DNA of 64,000 bases, taken from contig NZ_JXAK01000003.1 in assembly GCF_000829455.1 (NCBI RefSeq), positions 124,001 through 188,000 of the forward strand, written 5' to 3'. Below, piece by piece: positions 55,971 to 64,000 of the stretch (positions are counted from its first letter, which is position 1; the number at the start of each line of letters is the position of its first letter). The DNA comes from Gordoniibacillus kamchatkensis. GTDB lineage: Bacteria; Bacillota; Bacilli; Paenibacillales; NBRC-103111. The translations under genes and the position numbers were made by a program. The notes beneath the pieces were generated by a model, which had not been told where the DNA came from, did no database searches, and saw only the letters and a list, made by a program, of their open reading frames with translations.

Positions 55971-56750
55971 ATGGTTTGCAAAGCGATCCTGATCGACGAT
56001 GAAGACTGGATCCGCGAAGGGCTCGCCGAGCATCTCGACTGGAAGGAGATGGGCATCGAGCTGTGCGGGGCGTTCGGCGACGGGGCGCAAGCTCTGGCTT
56101 ATACGCTGAACGCGGAAGTCCATTTGATTTTGACGGACATCCGGATGCCCAATATGACCGGGCTCGAGCTCATCGCCTCGCTGAAAGAGCATGCCGCGCG
56201 CAAGCCGGAGCTGGACCGCGTGAAAATCGTTTTTCTCAGCGGCTACGACGAGTTCGCCTATGCGCAGCAGGCGCTTCGCTTCGGGGCCGTCGACTTCCTG
56301 CTGAAGCCGGCCGAAGCGGAAGACATCGAGCAAGCGCTGCTGCGGGCGAAAAGCCTGTGGCTGCGGGAATCTACGGCGCCGCCGGACTCTTCCCGGAGCC
56401 GAAGCGCAGACGCGGAGACCGAGCCGGTATCGTATATTATCAAAAAAGCGCTGAGCATTGTGAACCAGCGCTACACGGAAGATTTGCAGCTCGCCCAAGT
56501 GGCCGAGGAGGTGTTCGTGACCCCGAACTATTTGAGCCGGCTGTTCAAGCAGGAGACCGGGCAATCGTTCAGCGAATGCCTGTCCGGCCTGCGGCTGGAA
56601 AAGGCCAAGGAGCTGCTCACGACGACCGCGCTGAAGGTGTATCAGATCGGCGAGCTCGTCTGCTACCCGAATCCGCGCTATTTTAACGACTGGTTCCAGA
56701 AATCGACCGGCGTGACGCCAAGCGAATACCGCAACCGCTACACCGTATAG
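55971..56750 (+). CDS. Response regulator, YesN type (receiver plus AraC DNA-binding domain)
   Basis: A 259-residue response regulator. The receiver (1-125) has Asp9-Asp10, phosphoacceptor Asp56 in LILTDIRMPN, and Lys in DFLLKPAE. After a short linker the AraC domain (155-258) has two helix-turn-helix motifs (FVTPNYLSRLFKQETGQSFS; IGELVCYPNPRYFNDWFQKS). It is shorter than many YesN proteins, which have an extra 150-250-residue linker domain. It is the partner of the YesM-type kinase in the same operon and would activate sugar-uptake genes, possibly the ribose-type importer at 60442-63345. Confidence 0.92.
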   Translation: MVCKAILIDDEDWIREGLAEHLDWKEMGIELCGAFGDGAQALAYTLNAEVHLILTDIRMPNMTGLELIASLKEHAARKPELDRVKIVFLSGYDEFAYAQQALRFGAVDFLLKPAEAEDIEQALLRAKSLWLRESTAPPDSSRSRSADAETEPVSYIIKKALSIVNQRYTEDLQLAQVAEEVFVTPNYLSRLFKQETGQSFSECLSGLRLEKAKELLTTTALKVYQIGELVCYPNPRYFNDWFQKSTGVTPSEYRNRYTV

Positions 56751-56761
56751 CAACAGCCTTT

Positions 56762-56792
56762 GACCGCCTGTGCAGGCGGTTATTTGTTGTTT
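56762..56792 (+). terminator. Terminator after the YesM/YesN operon
   Basis: ACCGCCTG-TG-CAGGCGGT hairpin (56763-56780) followed by TATTTGTTGTTT, 12 bp after the stop codon. Confidence 0.8.
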
Positions 56793-57211
56793 AGGAACAG
56801 GTTCTCTATGCAGCGTCACGCTGGGCGCTATTAGGCACCGATTTGACGCATCGAACGTGCAAGGACCTGATGTTCCATGAATAGCGACGAAAATTCGCAG
56901 TGAGCGTCCATCAAGGCGCTAACGGAGAATTTTTCCATTTCTGCTGAAAATCAGCGTCCATAAAGTCTCCGTTTAGCGCACACGGGCTTTATTCCACCAT
57001 TCAGCAGCGTCTGTCCGGGGGGCCAGGGGCCGGATTCGGTTCGAGCTTGAACCAATCTGTTGCTGCAACGGCAAGTAAAGATTCAAAGTACCTTCAATCC
57101 TGCTCGGAATAGCGTAAAATGACAATTGGGGCGCATCTCATGAATAAGTTCCCCGGTACGCCAATAAAAAAAGGGCAATACGCCGCTACGTATGCCACTG
57201 TGATCTTCATT
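56793..57211. other. Gene-free interval with short dispersed repeats
   Basis: 419 bp without a convincing gene. AGCGTCCAT occurs twice (near 56903 and 56951), and GCGCTAACGGAGA (near 56917) is inverted as TCTCCGTTTAGCGC (near 56966), so the stretch 56820-57010 is a cluster of decayed palindromic repeats related in style to those at 4594-4790. The remainder to 57211 shows nothing I can interpret. Confidence 0.5.
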
Positions 57212-57658
57212 TCAATATCGTAAACGCCTTGCAAGAAACATCCTGATTAACATCCCCACAACGACTCCAACAACCAACCCGATAATCGCCAGCCACATCG
57301 GACCGAGAAAGTCGCGGGAAAAGATGAGCCCGGTCGTGGCAAAAAAAGCGCCGGAAGCGAAAGGGACAACCGCAAACGGCGTTACTCCGCCGCCCGCATC
57401 CTTATAAGCGTCCCAAATGCCGAACATATAGACGCAAGGGTAAAACATGAGCCAATGATAATCCGCTAACTGTATTGCCTGCTTAATGTCGCCATGAAAG
57501 CTGAGAATAATGACTTCGTTCAAATCGGCCTGCCAATTGATCACAAACTCCAATGCGACCAGCAGCAGCCCTTTCACATATCGGCCGTTGAGAAGCTGCC
57601 CAAAGCCCGGAAGGGCTATGCTCCATAAAAATACTTCGGTACGCGTCGTTTTCTTCAT
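57212..57658 (-). CDS. Small multi-pass membrane protein of unknown function
   Basis: A 148-residue protein with four or five hydrophobic segments (FLWSIALPGFGQLLNGRYVK, GLLLVALEFVINW, WLMFYPCVYMFGIWDAYKDA, LAIIGLVVGVVVGMLIRMFL). The PGFGQLLNGRYVKG start is typical of a family of Bacillales membrane proteins without known function. The frame is open from 57877, but MKKTTRTEV at 57658 (complement) is the natural start; MEIKMKK at 57670 is an alternative. Divergent from the DUF3231 gene, 88 bp apart. Confidence 0.7.
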   Translation of the reverse strand: MKKTTRTEVFLWSIALPGFGQLLNGRYVKGLLLVALEFVINWQADLNEVIILSFHGDIKQAIQLADYHWLMFYPCVYMFGIWDAYKDAGGGVTPFAVVPFASGAFFATTGLIFSRDFLGPMWLAIIGLVVGVVVGMLIRMFLARRLRY

Positions 57659-57746
57659 CTTAATTTCCATCTTTTCTATTTTAAGGTCGATTGCGCATAA
57701 AACATTTATTTTGATAAATAATAAGGCAAAATTAAGGAGATGGGGA

Positions 57747-58799
57747 ATGGCCACGATGAATGCGATAAACGTAATGGACATCGAGAAAATGATTGACAAC
57801 ACCGAGACGAACGTAAAATTGACGTCTGCAGAAATAGGAAAGCTTTGGGCGACGTATATGGGGAATAGCATGTCCAAATGTGTTTTGAATTATTATTTGA
57901 ACCATGTCGAGGATCAAGATATTCAACAAGTTCTGCAGCAAGCTCTGCATTTATCCGAACAATTCGTCGATACCATAAAAAACATTTTTCAACGGGACAA
58001 TGTTGCGGTTCCGGTCGCCTTTACGGAAGAAGACGTGAATGTCGGGGCGCCCAGGCTGTACGAGGATGAGTTTTATTTGCACTACTTGAAATATGCCGCA
58101 AAAGCGGGGATGAGCATCTATATTATTGCAATACCGATCATGACCAGATCGGATGTAAGAACATTTTTTACTCATTGCCTCAATTCGACGGTTAAGCTGA
58201 TCAATGAGGTTAACGATATATTGGCCGCGAAGGGCTATTTGATTAAGCCGCCTTACATCCCTATGCCCGACGAAACCGATTTTGTCACAAAGCAAAATTA
58301 TTTAAACGGGTTTTTCGGCGATGTCAGACCTCTTCACGCTTTGGAGATCGCTCATCTTTACGATAACATCCAAAACAATGCGACAAGCAAAGCCGTGTTA
58401 ATCGGTTTCGGCCAGGTTGCCAAGCTGCGGCAGGTGAAAGATTATTTCCGGAAAGGAAAAGAAATTTGTTCGAGACATATCGACATCTGCAGCGAGCTCC
58501 TTACTAAGGAAGACTTGCCCGCCCTTCCGCTGGTGGACCATTTGGTTACGGAATCGACATTCTCTCCGTTTTCGGATAAATTGATGATGTTCCATAAGCT
58601 GGATATGTTCGCTATGAGGATAAGAAATTATGGCAATTCCATGGCCGTCAGCGCAAGGCACGATCTCGCGGCAAAGTATGCGAAATTTATAGTCGACGTC
58701 GGCAATTATGTAGAGGACGGAGCCAATACGATGATCGATTTGGGATGGATGGAACAGCCCCCGAAAGCAGCGGACCGGGATGCGATCGTAAAAAAGTAA
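57747..58799 (+). CDS. DUF3231 family protein
   Basis: A 350-residue soluble, largely helical protein with two homologous halves of the DUF3231 family (LTSAEIGKLWATYMGNSMSK, FYLHYLKYAAKAGMSIYIIA in the first; PFSDKLMMFHKLDMFAMRIR in the second). ATG 57747 is 7 bases after AAGGAG. The family occurs in spore-forming Bacillales, and several members have ferritin-like or spore-coat-like features; no activity is established. Single-gene unit; a weak dyad follows at 58796-58829, and 58830-59045 shows nothing else. Confidence 0.88.
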   Translation: MATMNAINVMDIEKMIDNTETNVKLTSAEIGKLWATYMGNSMSKCVLNYYLNHVEDQDIQQVLQQALHLSEQFVDTIKNIFQRDNVAVPVAFTEEDVNVGAPRLYEDEFYLHYLKYAAKAGMSIYIIAIPIMTRSDVRTFFTHCLNSTVKLINEVNDILAAKGYLIKPPYIPMPDETDFVTKQNYLNGFFGDVRPLHALEIAHLYDNIQNNATSKAVLIGFGQVAKLRQVKDYFRKGKEICSRHIDICSELLTKEDLPALPLVDHLVTESTFSPFSDKLMMFHKLDMFAMRIRNYGNSMAVSARHDLAAKYAKFIVDVGNYVEDGANTMIDLGWMEQPPKAADRDAIVKK

Positions 58800-59045
58800 T
58801 GAGGACGATCGTAGCCTCTTCATTATTACCATTATAGGTAAAAATTTCCAAAATCATTCATTGATGGCGTAAGTCGAAGCGGAGTTCTACAACGCCACGA
58901 AAGTTCACTGCCCGTGGCGATTTCTGCCTCATACGCTTAAATACCCGTCAGCTCGGTCTCTGTTATTTCAACAAATGATTTGGCCGGTGATGCTTTGCCC
59001 ACCCGCCAAAGCCAGTCACCGGAAACAATAGAGACGATACTTATC

Positions 59046-59414
59046 TTAAGATAACGGAAGTATCAGACCATCTGCATGAATGATGGTTAGAATGATGATT
59101 AACGCGGTAAAAACGATGGCTGGCGCCGTTTTGCCGATTGGATCTTTGACCCTGAAATGCGCGAGGCACGCCAATAACATAGTGATTCCAAGCCAAACTC
59201 CAGCCCATGCGACCGCCCCTGCATACCAGTAGCCGATGATGAGCAACACTGCTCCGGCTAACTGGACGATACCTGTGACTACACGAAACCACTGCGGTAG
59301 TCCAAGATTCTTGAAAATATCTGCCCAGTATTTAGCCCCCGCGATCTTGGCTCCTCCTGAAAAGGCATAGTATAAGACCAACAAACTTTGAAGAACGATG
59401 GAAAATACAGTCAT
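59046..59414 (-). CDS. DoxX family membrane protein
   Basis: A 122-residue protein with four membrane segments (VLQSLLVLYYAFSGGAKIAG, VVTGIVQLAGAVLLIIGYWY, AWAGVWLGITMLLACLAHF, PAIVFTALIIILTIIHA). The pattern and length match the small DoxX family. GGGAGGAA lies 6 bases before ATG. Genes of this family are common neighbours and targets of ECF41-type sigma factors; a broken one of these lies next door, divergently, starting within about 50 bp. Confidence 0.85.
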   Translation of the reverse strand: MTVFSIVLQSLLVLYYAFSGGAKIAGAKYWADIFKNLGLPQWFRVVTGIVQLAGAVLLIIGYWYAGAVAWAGVWLGITMLLACLAHFRVKDPIGKTAPAIVFTALIIILTIIHADGLILPLS

Positions 59415-59462
59415 AAGGATTTCCTCCCTTTATTTTATGCGCCATTAATTTCGAATTGCCAT

Positions 59463-60234
59463 GCTATACAGGACTCATGGATACGTCTTAGCCGAACCGA
59501 AATTAGCGAGGTCGAGAATATGGGGGGATGGCTGACGACGATCGTCTCGAGAGTTTGTCTGGATATGCTGCGAACTCGCAAATCGCGGCGTGAGGAGCTT
59601 ACGATGGTGAGTATACCTGAACCGGTTAATAGCCCACAGGACGAAAACAACCCCGAGCACGAAGCATTGTTGGCTGACTCTGTTGGTCTTGCGATGCTGA
59701 TGGTCCTTGGAAATTTGAATCCCGCCGAACGGATCGCATTCGTATTGCACGATATTTTCGCCTTTCTCGGAGATCGCCCCGATTATAGGGCGTAACGAGG
59801 TTGCAGCCAGACAGCTTGCGAGCCGTGCACGCCGTCGGGTTCAGGGAGCGAAAGAGACTGCGGATTCGGAGGAGTTCAAGCGAAAAAGGGAGCTTGTAGA
59901 CGCTTTCTTAGCTGCGTCGCGCGCTGGAGATTTTGAGAAGCTTCTTGCGGTATTAGACCCCGACGTTGTGCTCCGGCAAGACCCTGCATTTCCGCCGGTC
60001 GCAGCATGGCCGGTTGTTCACGGTGCGGAAGCTGTGGCCAAGGGCTTCGCCGGTCGTGCCCAGGGTGCAAGACCGGTGCTCGTGAACGGAGCTGTGGGCG
60101 TAGTCGTTGCTCCTCGCGGTCAATTGCTTTTCATACTCGAACTCAAGATTGTGGATGGCAAGATCACCGAGATCGAAATGATCGCCGAACAAGACCGGAT
60201 TCGCCAGCTCGACTTAGCAGAAATGAAGGATTAG
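59463..60234 (+). pseudogene. ECF41-type sigma factor (SigJ-like), 5'-truncated and frameshifted
   Basis: The recognisable part begins AIQDSWIRLSRTEISEVENM and GGWLTTIVSRVCLDMLRTRK, i.e. sigma region 2.3 onward, followed by region 4 (LNPAERIAFVLHDIFAF, then SEIAPIIGRNEVAARQLASR) and a C-terminal SnoaL/NTF2 domain (KRELVDAFLAASRAGDFEKL to the end). Roughly 40-50 N-terminal residues (region 2.1-2.2) are absent; upstream sequence runs straight into the DoxX leader. In addition one extra T at 59763-59765 shifts the frame before the SnoaL domain. The frameshift may be a sequence error, but the 5' loss cannot be. It is therefore unlikely to be a functional sigma factor. Confidence 0.75.
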
Positions 60235-60267
60235 CTTAAAAGAGAGCCATAATAACAATAAAGTTGA

Positions 60268-60302
60268 AACGCATTGTCTGCGACAGTGCGTTTTTGTATT
60301 TT
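60268..60302 (+). terminator. Terminator after the sigma-factor remnant
   Basis: AACGCATTGTC-TGC-GACAGTGCGTT hairpin followed by TTTGTATTTTG, 34 bp after the SnoaL-domain stop. Confidence 0.75.
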
Positions 60303-60381
60303 GTTCAAGATCATGTCTTTACACGCACCAAACAACTGTGTAAAAAATCTGAACAAAAGATAAATTCGCCGCATATCGAAG

Positions 60382-60395
60382 TGGAAGCGCTTCCG
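60382..60395 (+). promoter_or_regulatory. Catabolite-responsive element (cre) for CcpA
   Basis: TGGAAGCGCTTCCG, a close match to the CcpA consensus (WTGNAANCGNWWNCA) with a perfect GGAAGCGCTTCC palindrome, 47 bp before the ATP-binding gene's start codon. The position near the promoter or leader suggests carbon catabolite repression of the importer operon. Confidence 0.7.
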
Positions 60396-60441
60396 CTACA
60401 ATGAACGAAGGAAAGCGATTACTACCAATGGGCGGGGAACG

Positions 60442-61236
60442 ATGAAGCAAATACCTGCATTTGAGGCCAGAGGCATCGTCAAAAATTTCGGCCGCATTCA
60501 AGCTCTCAAAGGGATCGATTTTTCGATTTATCCGGGCGAGGTAGTCGGGCTTCTAGGCGACAACGGGGCGGGCAAATCGACGCTCATCAAAGTGTTTTCC
60601 GGAGCGCTTTCTCCCGACGAAGGAGAGCTGCGGCTTGAAGGGAAGCCGTGCCGGTTCTCGTCGCCGCAAGAAGCAAGAGACGCCGGCATCGAGACGGTCT
60701 ATCAGGACCTGGCATTGGCGACGGATCTCGACATCGAATCCAACTTGTTTTTGGGCCGGGAGATCGTGAAGAAAGGCTGGCGAGGCAAGTTCGGTTTTTT
60801 GGACCGAAGAGCGATGTTCCAAGAAGTGGAAGACTTGTTCGACAAGCTGAACATTCGCGTGCGCGACCTACGTGCGAACATTTCCGACCTGTCCGGAGGG
60901 CAGCGGCAAGCGGTAGCGGTGGCACGCGCCGTCAAATGGGGCAACAAGCTGGTAATTATGGACGAACCTACGGCCGCTTTGGGCGTGGAGCAGTCGGCGA
61001 TGGTGCTCGATCTCGTCAGGCAAGTTCGCTCCAAAGGGATTCCGGTTATTTTTATTAGCCACACGATGCCTTTCGTCTTCGACGTTTGCGACCGTATCGT
61101 CATCCTCCGCCTTGGAGAAGTTGCGGCAGATCTGAAAGTGAGCGAAACGACGGTGAACGAAGTGGTGCAGTACATTACCGGCTCCAAGCAGTCCGAGAGC
61201 ATTGCCCGGCTCCAGCAGGCAGGCGCCCGCGCATGA
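60442..61236 (+). CDS. Sugar ABC transporter ATP-binding protein, single-domain ribose/fructose type
   Basis: A 264-residue ATPase. Walker A GDNGAGKST at 39-47, signature LSGGQRQAVAVARA, Walker B LVIMDEPTAALG, and the switch His in FISHT. It is most like RbsA/XylG/FrcA, but has one nucleotide-binding domain where RbsA has two (~500 residues), so it should work as a homodimer, as in FrcA-like systems. ATG 60442 follows GGGGAACG. The stop overlaps an ATG (ATGA at 61233) of the permease frame. It is the only importer in this window with its own ATPase. Confidence 0.92.
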   Translation: MKQIPAFEARGIVKNFGRIQALKGIDFSIYPGEVVGLLGDNGAGKSTLIKVFSGALSPDEGELRLEGKPCRFSSPQEARDAGIETVYQDLALATDLDIESNLFLGREIVKKGWRGKFGFLDRRAMFQEVEDLFDKLNIRVRDLRANISDLSGGQRQAVAVARAVKWGNKLVIMDEPTAALGVEQSAMVLDLVRQVRSKGIPVIFISHTMPFVFDVCDRIVILRLGEVAADLKVSETTVNEVVQYITGSKQSESIARLQQAGARA

Positions 61237-61253
61237 AAGGAGAACAGAGCCCA

Positions 61254-62255
61254 ATGACCAGAAATACGGCGGCTTCATTGAACATGCATACCCGTTCCGT
61301 CAAGCAACGTCTCGGGGACTTTTGGATTTTCGGCGTGCTCGTGCTGCTGATCCTCATCTTCGGCATCATCAATCCGGTGTTTTTCACGGTCGACAACTGG
61401 AACAACACGTCGACGTTTATGACGGATACGCTGCTGCTGGCGCTGGCGGAAACCGTCGTGATTTTGACGGCGGGCATCGATTTGTCCGTTGGCGCGAACA
61501 TGGGGTTGTCCAGCATCGTTTTTTCGCTCATTTTGCAATACGGCATGGAGCATGGCATAAGTCCCGCGCTTTCGATACCGCTCGGCGTATTGGGAGGATT
61601 GGTGACGGGCGTCCTGGTCGGTCTCGTCAACGGCTTTCTCATTACCAGGTGGAAAATCACTCCGTTCATCTCGACGCTCGGCATGCTCGGCGTGTGCACG
61701 GGGCTTACGTTCATCGTTTGCAACGGGACCAGCGTCACGAATTTGCCGGCAGAGCTCGGCACGATCGGCAATTACATTATTTTCGGCTTCATCAGCTTCT
61801 CCGTGCTCGTTACGGCGCTTGCGGTCGTATGGATCTATACGGTGCTGACGAAAACCCGTTTCGGCCGGTACACCTACGCGATCGGCAGCAACGCGGAAGC
61901 CGCTTCCCGCGCGGGCATCAACGTAAACAAGCATTTGACCAAGGTGTACGTGCTGTCCGGCTTCCTGGCCGCGCTCGCCGGCATCATCATCGTGATGCGC
62001 TTCGTCAACGGTTCGCCGCTGACGGGATCGCATACGGAGCTTAATGCGGTCGCGGCGGTCGTAATCGGCGGCACGAGCCTATTCGGCGGCAGAGGCAGCA
62101 TCTGGGGCTCCGTGGTCGGAGCGGCGATTATCGCGGTGCTGCTGACGGGGCTGGTGCTTGCGCATGTGCAGGCATATTGGCAGATCGTCGCTGTCGGCGC
62201 CATTATCGTCCTCGCCGTGTATGTCGATCAATTGCGCAATAGAAACAGACGGTAG
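61254..62255 (+). CDS. Sugar ABC transporter permease, RbsC/FrcC type
   Basis: A 333-residue inner-membrane permease of the ribose-type (BPD_transp_2) family with 8-10 hydrophobic segments. Hallmarks: ILTAGIDLSVGANMGLSSIV, GLVNGFLITRWKITPFISTL, GRYTYAIGSNAEAASRAGIN and GTSLFGGRGSIWGSVVGAAI. ATG 61254 is 11 bases after AAGGAG; an ATG at 61233 overlapping the ATPase stop is possible but would leave the ribosome site inside the gene. Partner of the ATPase upstream and binding protein downstream. Confidence 0.93.
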   Translation: MTRNTAASLNMHTRSVKQRLGDFWIFGVLVLLILIFGIINPVFFTVDNWNNTSTFMTDTLLLALAETVVILTAGIDLSVGANMGLSSIVFSLILQYGMEHGISPALSIPLGVLGGLVTGVLVGLVNGFLITRWKITPFISTLGMLGVCTGLTFIVCNGTSVTNLPAELGTIGNYIIFGFISFSVLVTALAVVWIYTVLTKTRFGRYTYAIGSNAEAASRAGINVNKHLTKVYVLSGFLAALAGIIIVMRFVNGSPLTGSHTELNAVAAVVIGGTSLFGGRGSIWGSVVGAAIIAVLLTGLVLAHVQAYWQIVAVGAIIVLAVYVDQLRNRNRR

Positions 62256-62306
62256 CGACGTCTTTTCTATATGAAGCCATTCCATTTCTTAGGAGGGTTA
62301 CGCCAC

Positions 62307-63345
62307 ATGAAAAAGGTATTGTTAGGGGTTCTGGCAACGCTCGTCTCCATCTCTCTGACAGCGTGCGGTTCGTCTTCGGGAGGGGGGAGCAAACCGGCGC
62401 AAACGGCGCCGGCCGCGTCCGGCGACAGCAAACCGGCCGCAGCCGACAGCGGCGGGAAGGACAAGAAGAAGCCGCGCATCGCCTACGTGGCCGGCATTAC
62501 GACTGACGCCTTTTATATCTCGATGAAGTTCGGGGCGGAGGAAGTAGCCGGCAAGCTCGGAGTCGATCTCGTCTGGACAGGAGCGCCGGAGTGGGACTAC
62601 ACGAAGCAGACTCCGATTGTCGACAGCCTGATCGCCGAAAAAGTGGACGCCATCATCATCGCGCCGAACGATGCCAAAGCGATGGTCGCCCCGCTCAAAA
62701 AAAGCGATGAGCGCCGGCATTCCCGTATTTACGGTGGATACGAACGTTTCCGACGAGTCGGCGTACGTCGCCAACGTCACTTCCGACAATTTGCAAGGCG
62801 GCAAACTGGGCGCCGATACGCTGGCAAAGCTGATCGGGGAGAAAGGAAAAGTGCTCGTCATGAACACGAAGCCGGGCATCTCCACGACCGACGACCGCCA
62901 GAAAGGCTTCCTGGAAGAAATCAAAAAGTTTCCGAACGTTCAAGTCGTGGCGACCGAATATTGCGACGATCAGGCGACGGTCGCGGCCAAAAAAACGCAG
63001 GACGTCCTGCTGGCCAACCCCGATTTGAGCGGCGTATTCGCGGCTAACGTCGTGTCCGGCGCCGGCGTGGCGCAAGGGCTGCGCGTGAAGAACGCGCAAG
63101 ACAAAGTGAAGCTCGTTTCCTACGACGCCGGTCCGGAGCAAGTGAAGTCGCTGAAAGCGAACGAGCTGCAGGCGATCATCTCGCAGAAGCCGCTGGAAGA
63201 AGCGCGCATCATTTTGCAAATGGCTTACGACTACTTGAACGGCAAAAAGGACGTCAAAAAGCTGACCGTGCTCGACAACGTATCGGTTACGCCGGACAAC
63301 ATCGACAAACCGGACGTTCAGCAATGGCTGTACCGCACCAAGTAA
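62307..63345 (+). pseudogene. Sugar-binding lipoprotein, RbsB type, one frameshift
   Basis: About 345 residues when repaired. ATG 62307 follows AGGAGGG; the lipobox is LTAC with Cys20, and a Ser/Gly/Ala/Pro linker leads to IAYVAGITTDAFYISMKFGA. The first frame carries VDAIIIAPNDAKAMVAPLKK, the second AMSAGIPVFTVDTNVSDESA, GGKLGADTLAKLIG and the C-terminal lobe. Seven A residues at 62697-62703 where six are expected cause the break (CTC AAA AAA GCG). A homopolymer error is the simplest explanation, because the transporter operon is otherwise complete. Ligand probably a pentose or similar monosaccharide. Confidence 0.88.
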
Positions 63346-63382
63346 GTCCCCGACATTCGAAAGTTTGACAGAAGCCGAAGCG

Positions 63383-63431
63383 AAAAAATGACTGCCAGGC
63401 AGCTTGAGTGCTGCCCCGGCAGTCATTTTTT
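63383..63431. terminator. Bidirectional terminator (same sequence as at 52.7 kb)
   Basis: AAAAAATGACTGCC ... GGCAGTCATTTTTT with inner GGCAGC/GCTGCC. It lies between the convergent rbsB-type and yhbH genes and nearly duplicates 52706-52750. Confidence 0.92.
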
Positions 63432-63438
63432 CATCGCA

Positions 63439-64000
63439 CTAACTGCTCAAGCTGCCTTCCGGCCGCTTCGCGAAAAACGTCTTCAGCGCCTTGTACACTT
63501 CGCCCTTCTCGCGTATGACGCAATGGAGAAACTTCGGATTTTGGATGTTCCGGTAGGCGGACATGAGCGTCGAGCTGCGGTTGTATTGGTTGACCTCGCC
63601 GTAGCCGAACATATTGCAGCGTTCGACGAGCTCGTGGATCAGCTTGACGCACCGCTCGTTGTCGCTTGTCAAGTTGTCGCCGTCGGAGAAGTGGAACGGG
63701 TAAATGTTGTACTGGGCCGGCGGATACCGCGTATCGATAATGTCCAGCGCGGTCTGGTACGCCGACGAGCAAATCGTGCCGCCGCTCTCTCCTTTCGTGA
63801 AAAACTCCTCCTCCGTCACTTCCTTCGCTTCGGTGTGATGGGCGATAAACACGATCTCGACGCTCTCATATTTGGTGCGCAGGAAACGGGTCATCCAGAA
63901 GAAGAAGCTGCGGGCGATATATTTCTCGAACGAGCCCATGCTTCCCGAGGTGTCCATCATCGCGATAATGAGCGCGTTGGAATGCGGCTTTTCGACTTCG
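63439..64000 (-). CDS. yhbH: YhbH (DUF444/UPF0229) sporulation-linked protein, partial
   Basis: C-terminal 187 codons of a DUF444 protein; the frame continues past the window edge, so the N-terminus is missing. It has a von Willebrand A-like metal site DTSGSMG (here [14 protein letters not shown]), [40 protein letters not shown] and YGEVNQYNR. In Bacillus subtilis yhbH belongs to the sporulation regulon, acting with the PrkA kinase and SpoVR; those genes are expected just outside the window. This is a strong pointer to a spore former. Confidence 0.93.
   Translation of the reverse strand, partial: EVEKPHSNALIIAMMDTSGSMGSFEKYIARSFFFWMTRFLRTKYESVEIVFIAHHTEAKEVTEEEFFTKGESGGTICSSAYQTALDIIDTRYPPAQYNIYPFHFSDGDNLTSDNERCVKLIHELVERCNMFGYGEVNQYNRSSTLMSAYRNIQNPKFLHCVIREKGEVYKALKTFFAKRPEGSLSS

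Overview
The window reads as a chromosomal segment of a moderately GC-rich, endospore-forming Gram-positive bacterium of the Paenibacillus/Cohnella type. The signs are AGGAGG-type ribosome sites with many TTG/GTG starts, S-layer (SLH) anchoring, many Lpl/Yes-type sugar importers without their own ATPase, YesM/YesN two-component genes, and sporulation-linked genes (YhbH, DUF3231, a probable gamma-type SASP). This assignment is inference from gene content; no rRNA or tRNA is present to confirm it.

Layout. 1-4.5 kb: tail of an oligosaccharide importer (permease, lipoprotein) followed by a GH29 alpha-L-fucosidase and a sugar isomerase/epimerase. 4.6-16.8 kb: housekeeping and accessory genes, including a MarR/SnoaL divergent pair, a Rieske protein with a large unknown C-terminus, a nucleotidyltransferase, a frameshifted nucleoside hydrolase, a frameshifted molybdopterin oxidoreductase, an HxlR/MFS divergent pair, a PilZ protein, an alkyltransferase-like protein and an EamA transporter. 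17.1-20.3 kb: a frameshifted D-2-hydroxyacid dehydrogenase and an SLH protein with about five internal repeats.

20.6-43.8 kb is the most striking part, a host-glycan utilisation locus. It holds a membrane-sensor AraC regulator, an Lpl-type importer, a cytoplasmic GH95-like hydrolase with altered catalytic positions, a 1414-residue secreted multidomain protein whose N-terminal domain I do not recognise, a 1649-residue GH101 endo-alpha-N-acetylgalactosaminidase, and a PL8 polysaccharide lyase (four frameshifts). GH101 plus fucosidases suggests mucin-type O-glycans; PL8 suggests hyaluronan or chondroitin. The secreted proteins share DNRLRE, OmpL47-like and FIMAH modules.

44-45.2 kb: an MFS exporter. 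45.3-52.7 kb: a ROK-repressor operon with a clear promoter and operator repeats, containing asparaginase, a MalEFG-like importer, CutC and a ROK kinase. 52.8-56.8 kb: a YesM kinase, an orphan solute-binding protein and a YesN regulator, probably a three-component sugar sensor. 57.2-60.2 kb: a membrane protein, DUF3231, DoxX and a broken ECF41-type sigma factor. 60.4-63.3 kb: a ribose-type ABC importer with a single-domain ATPase behind a CcpA (cre) site. The window ends in yhbH.

Two window-wide observations stand out. First, a small dispersed palindromic element of about 70 bp occurs at three places, one copy flanked by an 18-bp duplication of a terminator hairpin and one an inverted dimer upstream of the AraC sensor gene. 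Second, nine short indels (seven apparent deletions, two insertions) break six genes whose downstream frames stay fully conserved, so assembly or sequencing error is likely and those genes may be intact in the organism.
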